A model generated the notes under the pieces. The model searched no databases. It was given only the letters and a program-made list of their open reading frames with translations, and had not been told where the DNA came from. 64,000 nt of DNA from NCBI GenBank assembly GCA_018712245.1, contig DVHE01000043.1, positions 1 through 64,000 of the forward strand, read 5' to 3'. This document shows, in pieces, positions 1-7,450 of the stretch. The stretch's first letter is position 1; each line of letters begins with the position of its first letter. Made by a program: the position numbers and the translations under genes. The stretch comes from Candidatus Avoscillospira avicola. GTDB lineage: Bacteria > Bacillota > Clostridia > Oscillospirales > Oscillospiraceae.

Positions 1-48
1 GCCGTAAATCTTCGTCAGCTTTTTGGTTTCAATCACAAAGTCACTCAT
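1..48 (-). CDS. ABC transporter ATP-binding protein, N-terminal fragment cut by the window edge
   Basis: The reverse strand encodes only the first 16 residues (MSDFVIETKKLTKIYG) before the window ends. This is the usual opening beta strand of an ABC ATPase (ETxxLTKxYG). It lies 17 bases after the lipoprotein gene, on the same strand and downstream of a matching ABC permease, so it is inferred to be the ATPase of that transporter. Walker motifs lie outside the window, so the exact family cannot be checked. Confidence 0.75.
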   Translation of the reverse strand, partial: MSDFVIETKKLTKIYG

Positions 49-65
49 AAAGATGCCTCTCTTTC

Positions 66-491
66 TTATTCTGCTTCATTTTTCCAAATGACATAGTTGT
101 AAAGGCTGCCATCCGGGGAATAGTTGATGAATACTTTGAAATCGCCCTTTTCACAGGGAATGACAAATTCAACACGGATTTGGTCAGAGTGTTCCGGCAC
201 ATAGCAGGACACATCCGGGGAAGCGTCCTCCGGCAGCCCGTCCAGTTTATCGGCTTCTTCTTCCCATGTTTCCTGTATCGCCTCCGCAGAAGTATTGTCC
301 TGTACCCCCTGCGGCAGCGCATTGAAGAAAGTTTCAAAATCTCCATCCATCATCTGGTTAAAGTATTCAGTTGCTTCCTCTGTAATGGCCTGCTGGTCGG
401 GGGCCTCGCTGGAAGATGGGGCGGCCTGCTGACAGGCGCAAAGCGAAAAAGCGAACAGAACACAGAGGAATACACTAATCAATCGTTTCAT
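66..491 (-). CDS. Small lipoprotein, DUF3887-like, within an ABC transporter operon
   Basis: A 141-residue protein with a lipoprotein signal peptide: Lys/Arg N-terminus, hydrophobic stretch and lipobox LCAC with the acylated Cys near residue 19. An Ser/Ala/Gln/Pro-rich linker precedes a compact domain of about 100 residues (residues 35-140). The motif around ATEYFNQMMDGDFETF resembles DUF3887-type domains, which are often exported and found near transporters or hydrolases. It sits between the permease and ATPase genes on one strand with short gaps, so co-transcription is likely. A role as surface accessory or immunity lipoprotein of that ABC system is inference from position. Confidence 0.7.
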   Translation of the reverse strand: MKRLISVFLCVLFAFSLCACQQAAPSSSEAPDQQAITEEATEYFNQMMDGDFETFFNALPQGVQDNTSAEAIQETWEEEADKLDGLPEDASPDVSCYVPEHSDQIRVEFVIPCEKGDFKVFINYSPDGSLYNYVIWKNEAE

Positions 492-503
492 AGGTCTTTC
501 CTT

Positions 504-1226
504 TCAATAAGATTGCTTTTTTAGAGCCACAACGGATGCGGCGGCAAATGCGGCACCGATCAGGAGCAGCGAACCGGCACAAACAAGTGGCGAAGTATTA
601 GGCAAAACGCCTTGCATCAGGCTTTCTACCATAGCTGCGGCTGCTTCGGAAATATGGGGATAAATCCCCATCACGCTTGCCAGTGGGTGTATTCCCGTAA
701 GGTAGGCTGGGGCAATAACTACGGGAACCAGATAAAGCAGCGTTGCGCCAATCGGCAGGATATATCCTTTTGACAGCGTGGCAAGAAATACTATCGGGAG
801 CATGGCTATGGGGATTAGAAGCCCGCCCGTTAGATACAAAAGGCCAGCATCCATCAGCGTTTTGGCGTTCAAGTCGGGAAAGCCCCCGGCGATCACCCCG
901 CCGACAACGCACAAAAGAAAGGTAATCAGGCACAGTCCCACAGACATCAGGATCACCACAGCGACTTTTGAAAAGTATAGCTGCGCTTTTGTGATCGGGA
1001 TGATAAGCAGTTCTTTCAGCGTGTCGTTCTTGTGTTCGTCAAAAAACAAAGTTGTGGCGAACATTCCCAGCACGATCGGCAGGAACAGGCTGGACAGGTT
1101 CTTAAACGCCAGTGTGTAAAGGTCGCCAAAGCTATCCATGTAGGGGCTGCTCCTTGCAATGCTGCAAGCCCGCTCAATCGCAAATGCTCCAAACAGCAGC
1201 GTCAGCGCCAGAATATCAGGACGCAT
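504..1226 (-). CDS. ABC transporter permease, lantibiotic-immunity-like, 5' end probably lost
   Basis: 240 residues with about six hydrophobic segments, resembling MutE/EpiE-type ABC-2 permeases. After the first loop it carries the family pattern FFDEHKNDTLKELLIIPI, where these permeases join the membrane to the cytoplasmic face. The first ATG (MRPDILALTLLFGAF) has no Shine-Dalgarno sequence and opens directly inside a membrane helix. The usual N-terminal 15-25 residues before helix 1 are missing. Sequence immediately upstream belongs to the oppositely oriented integrase, so the promoter and true start appear to have been removed by a rearrangement near 1226-1232. The encoded operon (permease, lipoprotein, ATPase) may be silent. 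Confidence 0.7.
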   Translation of the reverse strand: MRPDILALTLLFGAFAIERACSIARSSPYMDSFGDLYTLAFKNLSSLFLPIVLGMFATTLFFDEHKNDTLKELLIIPITKAQLYFSKVAVVILMSVGLCLITFLLCVVGGVIAGGFPDLNAKTLMDAGLLYLTGGLLIPIAMLPIVFLATLSKGYILPIGATLLYLVPVVIAPAYLTGIHPLASVMGIYPHISEAAAAMVESLMQGVLPNTSPLVCAGSLLLIGAAFAAASVVALKKQSY

Positions 1227-2524
1227 TGAAACGCAAGGCGGAGGTGGAGAATCAGAAAACCACCCGGTCTTTTCTCCCGCCCAGCAATCAAAGCATCTCG
1301 GAGTTTCTGCTGGACTTCGTCTCCCTTTACGGCGAAAAGCGGTGGGGCGTTTCCATGTACGACAGCCAAAACTCCCTGATCGCCAACTACATCAACCCCA
1401 TCATCGGGGATATGAAAGTGCAGGACATCACGCCCCGTGTGGTGGACAAGTACATCCAGACCTTGCAGAAAACCCCTGCGGTGAACACCAAGAACCACCA
1501 TGCCAAAACGGAGTTCGTGACCAATGCCACCATTGACAAGATCATCAAACTCCTCCGCTGCGCCTTCAAGCAGGCGGTCCGGTGGGAGCTGGTCCCCAAG
1601 AACCCCTTCGACAATGTGATCCTGCCGAAAGTGGAACATAAAAAGCGGGACATCTGGACCGCCGATATGATCCGCACCGCCCTGGATCAGTGTACGGACG
1701 GGAAACTCTATGTGGCGATGAATCTGGCCTTTGCCTGTTCCATGCGCATGGGCGAGATTATGGGGCTGACCTGGAGCAATGTCCACATCTCCGACGAGGA
1801 CATCGCCGCTGACAATGCCTATGTCTACATCGACAAGGAGCTGGCGCGGGCCTCCAAGCGGGCCATTGAAATGCTGGGGCACAGGGATGTCTACTATGTG
1901 TTCCCGCCCTTGTTTGCCAACACCAGCACTCGGATCATCTTGAAGAAGCCCAAGACCGATTCCAGCATCCGCAAGGTGTGGCTGCCAAAGACTCTGGCCT
2001 ACATTCTGCTGGAATGGAAAAAGTCCCAGGACGAGCTGAAAGAGATGCTCCGGGACGAGTATCAGGACTACGACCTGGTGGTGGCGCTGCCCAACGGGCG
2101 GCCCTGTGAGGACCGGGTGCTCCTGAAGGAGTTTGAAAAGCTGCGGGAGAAGGCGGGGCTGCCCAAAGTGGTCTTTCACTCTCTCCGTCATTCCAGCACC
2201 ACCTATAAGTTAAAGCTGAACCACGGCGACCTGAAGGCCACCCAGGGCGATACCGGACACGCCCAGATCGACATGATCACCAGCGTGTATGCCCACATTC
2301 TGGATGAGGACCGAAAGGTGAACGCCCAGAAGTTCGAGGACGCCTTCTACGCCAGCGCCAATCCCGACTTGCGGACGGTGCGCCCTCCGGCAAAAACCAG
2401 GGGGCCGAAAGAGCCTGAGAGTGTGTCGCTGGACCTGGAGGCCCTGGTGGAACAGCTCCGCAAGTCGCCGGAACTTGCCAACACACTGGCCGCATTGCTG
2501 GCGTCGGGCCCATCCGGAAAATAG
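1184..2524 (+). CDS. Site-specific tyrosine recombinase (integrase of an integrative element), 5' end lost
   Basis: The recognisable protein starts around position 1230 (KRKAEVENQ) and continues through a core-binding (SAM-like) domain (SISEFLLDFVSLYG) into a full catalytic domain. All expected catalytic residues are visible: Arg in SMRMGEIMGL, the HSLRH box, the GH pair before the end, and the nucleophile Tyr in SVYAHI. Family members normally have about 60-70 more N-terminal residues (arm-binding domain), which are absent. The open frame upstream of 1230 is an accidental extension into the reverse-strand permease gene. ATG 1184 is the nearest start but has no good ribosome site. The gene faces a tRNA-Arg 3' end 190 bases away, as in tRNA-integrating elements. 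Activity is doubtful because of the 5' loss. Confidence 0.75.
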   Translation: MLQTAASAPEYQDALKRKAEVENQKTTRSFLPPSNQSISEFLLDFVSLYGEKRWGVSMYDSQNSLIANYINPIIGDMKVQDITPRVVDKYIQTLQKTPAVNTKNHHAKTEFVTNATIDKIIKLLRCAFKQAVRWELVPKNPFDNVILPKVEHKKRDIWTADMIRTALDQCTDGKLYVAMNLAFACSMRMGEIMGLTWSNVHISDEDIAADNAYVYIDKELARASKRAIEMLGHRDVYYVFPPLFANTSTRIILKKPKTDSSIRKVWLPKTLAYILLEWKKSQDELKEMLRDEYQDYDLVVALPNGRPCEDRVLLKEFEKLREKAGLPKVVFHSLRHSSTTYKLKLNHGDLKATQGDTGHAQIDMITSVYAHILDEDRKVNAQKFEDAFYASANPDLRTVRPPAKTRGPKEPESVSLDLEALVEQLRKSPELANTLAALLASGPSGK

Positions 2525-2538
2525 TTCGGAAAAATCGT

Positions 2539-2598
2539 ATTAGCAAATCCCCGATTTTCATTAGCAAACCCGGAAAAAATGTTCGAAGCCAATTAGCA
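2539..2598 (+). repeat. Direct repeats ATTAGCA(AAYCC), candidate integrase arm-type sites
   Basis: Three copies of ATTAGCA begin at 2539, 2560 and 2592. The first two extend to ATTAGCAAATCC and ATTAGCAAACCC. Their spacings of 21 and 32 bases equal about two and three helical turns, so they lie on one DNA face. They sit between the integrase stop codon and the tRNA-Arg 3' end, where arm-type binding sites of tRNA-targeting integrases are expected. The binding role is inference. Confidence 0.45.
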
Positions 2599-2671
2599 GG
2601 CATACAGCGGAAAATGTATAAAAACGTTCCGACAGAGCGGCAAGAATGCTCCGAGAGAACGACAACAAAAA

Positions 2672-2712
2672 ACCGCTGTAAACCATCAAAAAGCGGCTTA
2701 CAGCGGTCATTT
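2672..2712 (+). terminator. Probable terminator after the integrase
   Basis: A perfect 10-base inverted repeat (ACCGCTGTAA ... TTACAGCGGT) is separated by 16 bases and followed by CATTTTT. It lies 150 bases after the integrase stop codon and directly before the tRNA 3' end. Confidence 0.5.
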
Positions 2713-2713
2713 T

Positions 2714-2790
2714 TGGCACCCCCGGCGAGACTCGAACTCACTACATTCCGCTTAGGAGGCGGACCCTCTATCCTGGTGAGGTACGGGGGC
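2714..2790 (-). tRNA. tRNA-Arg, anticodon CCU
   Basis: Read on the reverse strand this folds into a complete cloverleaf. It has a seven-pair acceptor (GCCCCCG/CGGGGGT, with a G-U at 1-72), D stem CCTC/GAGG, anticodon stem TCCGC/GCGGA, loop CTCCTAA (anticodon CCU), and T stem GTGAG/CTCGC with loop TTCGAGT. The discriminator is G and the CCA end is encoded. Its 3' end faces the integrase, marking it as the probable attachment target. Confidence 0.88.
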
Positions 2791-2817
2791 ATATACAGAA
2801 ATTATTCAGTTATACAA

Positions 2818-2882
2818 GGCTCCGGGATTCGAACGGTTCGATTGTTAGGAGGCGGTCGCGTTATCCACTACGCTACCAGGGC
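2818..2882 (-). pseudogene. Decayed tRNA-Arg(CCU)-like copy
   Basis: The reverse strand begins like a tRNA-Arg (GCCCTGG, D stem GCGT/ACGC, loop CTCCTAA) but the second half is broken. The 3' anticodon strand no longer pairs with ACCGC, the T stem is mispaired, and the molecule is about ten bases short between the anticodon and T arm. A tRNA function is therefore unlikely. Confidence 0.65.
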
Positions 2883-2913
2883 TTATACACGATATTCAAT
2901 TTTTTGTAACCTT

Positions 2914-2974
2914 TGGCGAATGCTCCTGCTTCCGCTTAGGAGGAGCGTGCTCTATCCAACTGAGCTACGGGGGC
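2914..2974 (-). pseudogene. Second decayed tRNA-Arg(CCU)-like copy
   Basis: The reverse strand has the acceptor 5' strand GCCCCCG, a perfect D stem GCTC/GAGC and the CTCCTAA loop. It has no TTCGA T loop and no matching 3' acceptor strand. Its 5' flank (GGGGGCATATATAGAAA on the + strand) matches that of the intact tRNA at 2785-2801 (GGGGGCATATACAGAAA), so promoter-proximal DNA was duplicated as well. Confidence 0.65.
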
Positions 2975-3361
2975 ATATATAGAAAAATGATGGTATATGG
3001 CTTTCGGAGACGGCGGGGAAGAGGGCTGGAAAGCATCCTTATTGTACCCCATGGGGGATTGCCTGTCAACAGGCAGCGCATGCTCTGGCTGGAAAAGACA
3101 GAACCAGGGAGCGACTACTTAAAATAGGGAAGCAGGCTATGCTGGATCGGAGAGTGGCTGCGCCTGGCAGGGGGGCTGCGCAGGAAGGGGAGAGCACCGC
3201 GCCCGGAGGAGGGATCCTTCCAGGCGGGCGGCTGGGAAAAATGTCACAGACGCACGCAGCAGGGGAGGCACGCCGCGTTTCGCGGGGGCCTCCCCTGAGC
3301 GCATGGCTTCCCGGCAGCACAGAGGCCTCGGCGTATTGGCGCCGCATGCAGGAGGCAGCGC
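2975..3361. other. 387-base region without a supported gene
   Basis: The region lies between the tRNA-Arg remnants and the 3' end of the large lipoprotein gene. The first part presumably holds the promoter of the tRNA array (reverse strand). The rest is GC-rich, and the ORFs overlapping it show no coding signature or ribosome site. I see no repeat shared with the rest of the window. Confidence 0.5.
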
Positions 3362-5338
3362 TCAGTTGTAGTTTTCCACTACCTCGTTGTAGACAGCCAC
3401 CGGGTCTGATTCCGCGACGCCGCCGGGCCAGGACAAGTACCAGATTCCGTCTGCCACGTGGATGGACCAGGCGTCCGAGCGGCAGGCCTCCGCCAGGGAC
3501 AGTTCGTCTCGCAGCTGGGCTGTGAAGTCATAGAGTGCCGCCAGGGCGATGGTTGTGTTGGAGCCCGCCTCTCCGTAGTAGATGGAGCTGTCGTAGACCG
3601 GCGCTGCCTCATTGAGGACACGTTTCTTGTCGGCTTCGCTGTGGCCCACATCGGCGTTCCAATAGGCTTGGTTGAGGCGGTAGATCATGGCGTCCTGCCA
3701 AGTGAGTTCCGGCTCCTCGTCGTAGTCGCAGAGATTGGGGACGGCATCCGCCAGTGCCAGGAGGTCCGCGTCGGCTTGGGATTTGTCGCCGCAGCCAAAC
3801 TCCACCGAGTAGAAGTCGCCGTTGACGGTGGAGGACCCCATGAGCTTTTTTCGATAGTACGAATCCCAAATCGGGCTGGGCGTGATGCCGTTGCGGTTCA
3901 TAAAATCCGTCAGCATGGTGTAGCCGTAGAGATGATGGAGGTATTGGGCTTCCTTGGTGGACGGCTCCCAGCGCATATCCGTGGGGAAGGCGTAGAGGTA
4001 CATATAATTTTCGTCGCGGCCCAGCTGCCGGGCATTGGGCCCGATGGTCTCGTCGATCCATTCGTCGAAGTCCAGCTGGAGGGCCTCGTAGTCCGCCCGG
4101 GTGTAGGCCAGCACGCTCCAGCACCAGCCGTCCAGGTCGGAAATGGCGCGGGTCTCTCCGTTGTAGAAGGTGAAGAGGTTGCGCGGCGCCACGTTGCACA
4201 TCAAGTCCCAGGCATATTCCTCCGGCACCTCCATCGTGAGGCCCAGCTCCTCCTCCCGCTTCACTACGGCGGTGGATTTGTCGTAGGCGGCGGCTTCCTC
4301 CAGCGTTCGAATCACCGGCGCTTCCGCCGGAGCCGCGGCGTCCCCCGCCTCAGCCCAGAGGTAAAGCAGGCCGGCCTCCTCCGCGCCGGCGGCGCCGGGT
4401 GCCGCACAGGCCAGCAGCGCGTTCTCGCTGAGGCAGGCGAGGTCGGAGACCGTCCCGGCCTCCCAGCCCAGATCGGATAGAAGCGCCAGGCGGTACAGCG
4501 TGGCCGCACCGGCCCGCCAGCCGTAGAGGGCCTCGCTGTCCATGGCCAGCAGATCATAGCCCCACCGCTCCCCGGCAAAGAGCCGGAGGGTGCAGAGGGC
4601 CTCGGGGACGGCGCCCACCGGCGTCAGCGTGCCCTGGGAGGGCTCCACCTCCTGGAGCATAGCGAGCTGCTCCCACTGGGTAATCAGCCGAATGGTTCCG
4701 GCGGATGTCACCATGGCCGCCGCGATCTCGCCGGCGTACGTCTCCCGCCACAAAAGCTGCCCGTCGTAGTCAAACGCCGCCGCCTGCCCGTCCGGGCAGA
4801 GGATCAGCAGCCCATCCTGGGAGCCCACCAACCAGGCGCCCTGGCCGCCCCCTGCCCAGAAGTCCGCCAGGTCGATGCGCTCCCCCGCCGGCAGCTGGAG
4901 GACCTGGCCCGCCGGGGTGTTGATTAGAAAATAGACTTCCTCCGCCGCGGAAATGTAGCTGGCGACCATTGCCTCGTCTTCTGGCAGGGTTAGACTGCTG
5001 CCGCTTCCCACACCGTAGCGGTCCCGGGACACCCACCGGACGCTGCGTTCGGAAGGGGAGAAGCCCGTCACGGCGGCGCCCTCCGGCGTGGGCTGGAGGG
5101 ACAGGGCGGCTTCAAACCCAGCCGCCTCCGGCTGGCTTTGGGTGAAGCGCAGGGGGACTTCTTCCACGGTCAGGCCCGAGAGGTCCACCGGCTGGGGGCC
5201 GGCGGTGTCCGCCGCCGCGGGCTGCTCCGGCTGAGACGCCGCGGGCAGGGACGGCTGCACATCCTGGGATTGGGCCGGCGCCTGCTGACAGCCCGCCAGG
5301 AGAAGCAGCAGAATCAGAAAAAGCCATGCTCGTTTCAT
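3362..5338 (-). CDS. Large lipoprotein of unknown function
   Basis: 658 residues with a lipoprotein signal (MKRAW, hydrophobic core, lipobox LAGC; Cys near residue 17), then a 30-residue Pro/Ala/Gln/Ser linker. Residues about 80-320 are rich in short beta-like blocks with Trp/Gly/Asp turns (GQGAWLVGSQDGLLILCPDG, FDYDGQLLWRE), suggestive of a beta-propeller. Residues about 360-650 form a second, mixed domain rich in Trp and Tyr. I do not recognise a catalytic motif or named family. It is expected on the outer face of the membrane. It is transcribed away from the divergent small membrane protein and two-component genes, so a sensory link is possible but only positional. Confidence 0.75.
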   Translation of the reverse strand: MKRAWLFLILLLLLAGCQQAPAQSQDVQPSLPAASQPEQPAAADTAGPQPVDLSGLTVEEVPLRFTQSQPEAAGFEAALSLQPTPEGAAVTGFSPSERSVRWVSRDRYGVGSGSSLTLPEDEAMVASYISAAEEVYFLINTPAGQVLQLPAGERIDLADFWAGGGQGAWLVGSQDGLLILCPDGQAAAFDYDGQLLWRETYAGEIAAAMVTSAGTIRLITQWEQLAMLQEVEPSQGTLTPVGAVPEALCTLRLFAGERWGYDLLAMDSEALYGWRAGAATLYRLALLSDLGWEAGTVSDLACLSENALLACAAPGAAGAEEAGLLYLWAEAGDAAAPAEAPVIRTLEEAAAYDKSTAVVKREEELGLTMEVPEEYAWDLMCNVAPRNLFTFYNGETRAISDLDGWCWSVLAYTRADYEALQLDFDEWIDETIGPNARQLGRDENYMYLYAFPTDMRWEPSTKEAQYLHHLYGYTMLTDFMNRNGITPSPIWDSYYRKKLMGSSTVNGDFYSVEFGCGDKSQADADLLALADAVPNLCDYDEEPELTWQDAMIYRLNQAYWNADVGHSEADKKRVLNEAAPVYDSSIYYGEAGSNTTIALAALYDFTAQLRDELSLAEACRSDAWSIHVADGIWYLSWPGGVAESDPVAVYNEVVENYN

Positions 5339-5506
5339 AAGACCGCCTCCTCGTTTTCTCTATCTATCCTTGTAGACCGCCTCGGACCGGCGCAGGTTGC
5401 ATGTTTCTGGGAAGTAGGCTGCTTTTTTGGCACGCCGCCGAGGTTTGCGCCGGCAAAAACGCGGCGATACTTTCCGTGAACGTGATTCAGGAAAGGAGGT
5501 GGCGGA

Positions 5507-5701
5507 ATGGAGCGATTCACGCGGGCGCTGGCGCGGCTGGTGCTTCTTTTGGCGCTGGGCCTGCTGGCGGCGCTGCTGGTGGCGGGATCGGCGCTGCTTT
5601 TATGGCCGGAGACGGTGCTGACCCTGGCGCTGCGGACGCTGGGGGCCATGGCCTTGACGGCGGCGGCGCTGCTGCTGGGCGGCCTGCTGTGCCGCCGCTG
5701 A
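5507..5701 (+). CDS. Small membrane protein with two predicted helices
   Basis: 64 residues, almost entirely hydrophobic: helices near residues 8-31 and 38-60 joined by a short WPETV turn, with Arg residues at both ends (MERFTRALAR ... LLCRR). The start is supported by a strong ribosome site (AGGAGGTGG) seven bases upstream. It ends 75 bases before the response regulator on the same strand. No family is recognised. Its placement before an intramembrane-sensing two-component system suggests an accessory regulator, which is inference. Confidence 0.6.
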   Translation: MERFTRALARLVLLLALGLLAALLVAGSALLLWPETVLTLALRTLGAMALTAAALLLGGLLCRR

Positions 5702-5775
5702 GGGCGGCAGCGGTTCCCTTTGACATTTTCCCCCCGACGTGGTATACAAGGAGTAGCAAACGGGGAGGGGAGACC

Positions 5776-6444
5776 ATGACCATTTTTCTGGTGGAAGACG
5801 ACACCACCATCGCCGGTGCTGTGGCGTCGCATCTGCGGGCCTGGGGCTACGACTGCTACGTGGCTGAGGACTTTCGGAATGTGCTGGAGGCGTTTCAGCG
5901 TGTCCAGCCGCAGCTGGTGCTGCTGGACCTGATGCTGCCCTTTTACAACGGCTTTCACTGGTGTCAGGAGATTCGCCGTGTCTCTCAGGTGCCGATTCTG
6001 TTCCTTTCCTCGGCGTCGGACAATCTCAACATCCTCACGGCCATCCAGATGGGCGGCGACGACTTTCTGGCCAAGCCCTTTGACCTCAACATCCTGGCGG
6101 CCAAGGTGCAGGCGCTGCTGCGCCGGGCCTACGACTTTGCCCCGCCGGCGGAGGTTCTCCGCTGCGGCGACCTGCGGCTCAACGTGAACGACGGCACCGT
6201 GGAGCGGGGAGAGCAGCGCACGGCGCTGACCCGCAACGAGCTGCGGATTTTGCAGGTGCTGCTGGAAAACCGGGGCAAGATCGTCAGCCGGGACCGGCTG
6301 ATGGAGCGGTTGTGGGAGAGTGACAGCTTTGTGGATGAGAACACGCTGACCGTCAATGTCAACCGGCTGCGCAAGACGCTCTCCGCCGTGGGGGCGGAGG
6401 ATCTGATCGTTACCAAAAAGAAAATGGGGTATCTCATACCATGA
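5776..6444 (+). CDS. OmpR/BceR-type response regulator
   Basis: 222 residues. The N-terminal receiver domain (1-115) shows the acidic pair VEDD, the phosphorylation Asp near residue 51 in LVLLDLMLP, and the conserved Lys in AKPFD. A winged-helix DNA-binding domain (about 125-220) has LTRNELRILQVLLENRG and the recognition region VNRLRKTL. The start is set by the GGGGAGGGG ribosome site before ATG 5776; the longer ORF upstream is not coding. It overlaps the next gene by four bases, so the pair is translationally coupled. The target operon is unknown because no Bce-type transporter is adjacent. Confidence 0.9.
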   Translation: MTIFLVEDDTTIAGAVASHLRAWGYDCYVAEDFRNVLEAFQRVQPQLVLLDLMLPFYNGFHWCQEIRRVSQVPILFLSSASDNLNILTAIQMGGDDFLAKPFDLNILAAKVQALLRRAYDFAPPAEVLRCGDLRLNVNDGTVERGEQRTALTRNELRILQVLLENRGKIVSRDRLMERLWESDSFVDENTLTVNVNRLRKTLSAVGAEDLIVTKKKMGYLIP

Positions 6445-7427
6445 AGCTGCTTCTTGCCTATCTGCGGCGGCAGCGCCACTGGGCGGCGCTGTATGCCCTG
6501 GTCGCTGCGATCTTTGCGGTGGTGTTTTATCTCCACGATGTGCCGCTGGTGGCGCTTTCCTATGCCCTGCTGCTGTGCGGTGTGGTGCTGACCCTGGCGC
6601 TGGGGTGCGGCTTTGTTCTGTGGCGACGCCGGCATCTGGCGCTGGCGGACAAGATCCGAGCCGAGATGCTGACGGCGGAACGGCTGCCGGAGGCGCTGGA
6701 CCTGGTGGAGGAGGACTACCAGACCCTCTACCGGGAGGCGCTCAGGAGCAAGACGCTGGCCCTGGACCGGCGGGATCAGCAGGAGAAGGAGCTGACGGAA
6801 TACTATACCCTCTGGGTCCATCAGATCAAGACGCCTATCTCCGCCATGCGGCTTTTGCTCCAGGGGGAGGACACCGACCTGAGCCGGGAGCTGGAGGCCC
6901 AGCTGTTCCGGATTAACCAGTATGTGGAGATGGTTCTGGCGTACCTCCGCATGGGCAGCGAGAGCCGGGACTATGTGCTGCGGCCCTGTTCCCTGGAGCC
7001 GGTGGTGAAGCAGTCGGTGAAGAAATTCGCGCCGCTCTTCATCCGCAGCCGAATCAAGCTGGAGTTGGGAGACCTGCAGATGACAGCCATCACCGATGAA
7101 AAGTGGCTGGCCTTCTGCCTGGAGCAGCTCCTGGCCAACGCCATCCAGTATGCGCCCCGGGGCACCGTTACCGTGGAGTACCGGGACGGACGGCTGGTGG
7201 TACGGGACACGGGTATCGGCATCGCGCCGGAGGACCTGCCCCGGGTTTTTGAGAAAGGCTACACCGGCCTCAACGGGCGCCGGGAAAAGCGGGCCACCGG
7301 CATCGGCCTGTATCTCTGCCACCGCATTCTCACCAACCTGGGCCATACGATCTCCATCGCCTCGGAGATTGGCCGTGGCACGGAGGTGGCAATTTCTTTT
7401 CCCCGGCAGCCCGATGCTTGGGAATAA
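6441..7427 (+). CDS. Intramembrane-sensing histidine kinase, BceS-like
   Basis: 328 residues. Two transmembrane helices in the first 60 residues are separated by a very short external loop (YLHDVP), the hallmark of kinases that sense through a partner transporter rather than an external domain. The H box is WVHQIKTPISAM (His near 127), the N box LEQLLANAIQYAP, and the G boxes DTGIGIAPEDLP and GIGLYLC. It forms an operon with the preceding response regulator. In Bacillus such kinases work with BceAB-type peptide transporters, but none lies nearby, so the stimulus is open. Confidence 0.9.
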   Translation: MKLLLAYLRRQRHWAALYALVAAIFAVVFYLHDVPLVALSYALLLCGVVLTLALGCGFVLWRRRHLALADKIRAEMLTAERLPEALDLVEEDYQTLYREALRSKTLALDRRDQQEKELTEYYTLWVHQIKTPISAMRLLLQGEDTDLSRELEAQLFRINQYVEMVLAYLRMGSESRDYVLRPCSLEPVVKQSVKKFAPLFIRSRIKLELGDLQMTAITDEKWLAFCLEQLLANAIQYAPRGTVTVEYRDGRLVVRDTGIGIAPEDLPRVFEKGYTGLNGRREKRATGIGLYLCHRILTNLGHTISIASEIGRGTEVAISFPRQPDAWE

Positions 7428-7450
7428 TAGAGATTAGGGACTGCAATGGG

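Noticed and set aside
3139-3525. 128-residue forward ORF in the gap after the tRNA array
   Set aside because: It overlaps the lipoprotein gene antisense, has Arg/Pro-rich shadow composition and no ribosome site.
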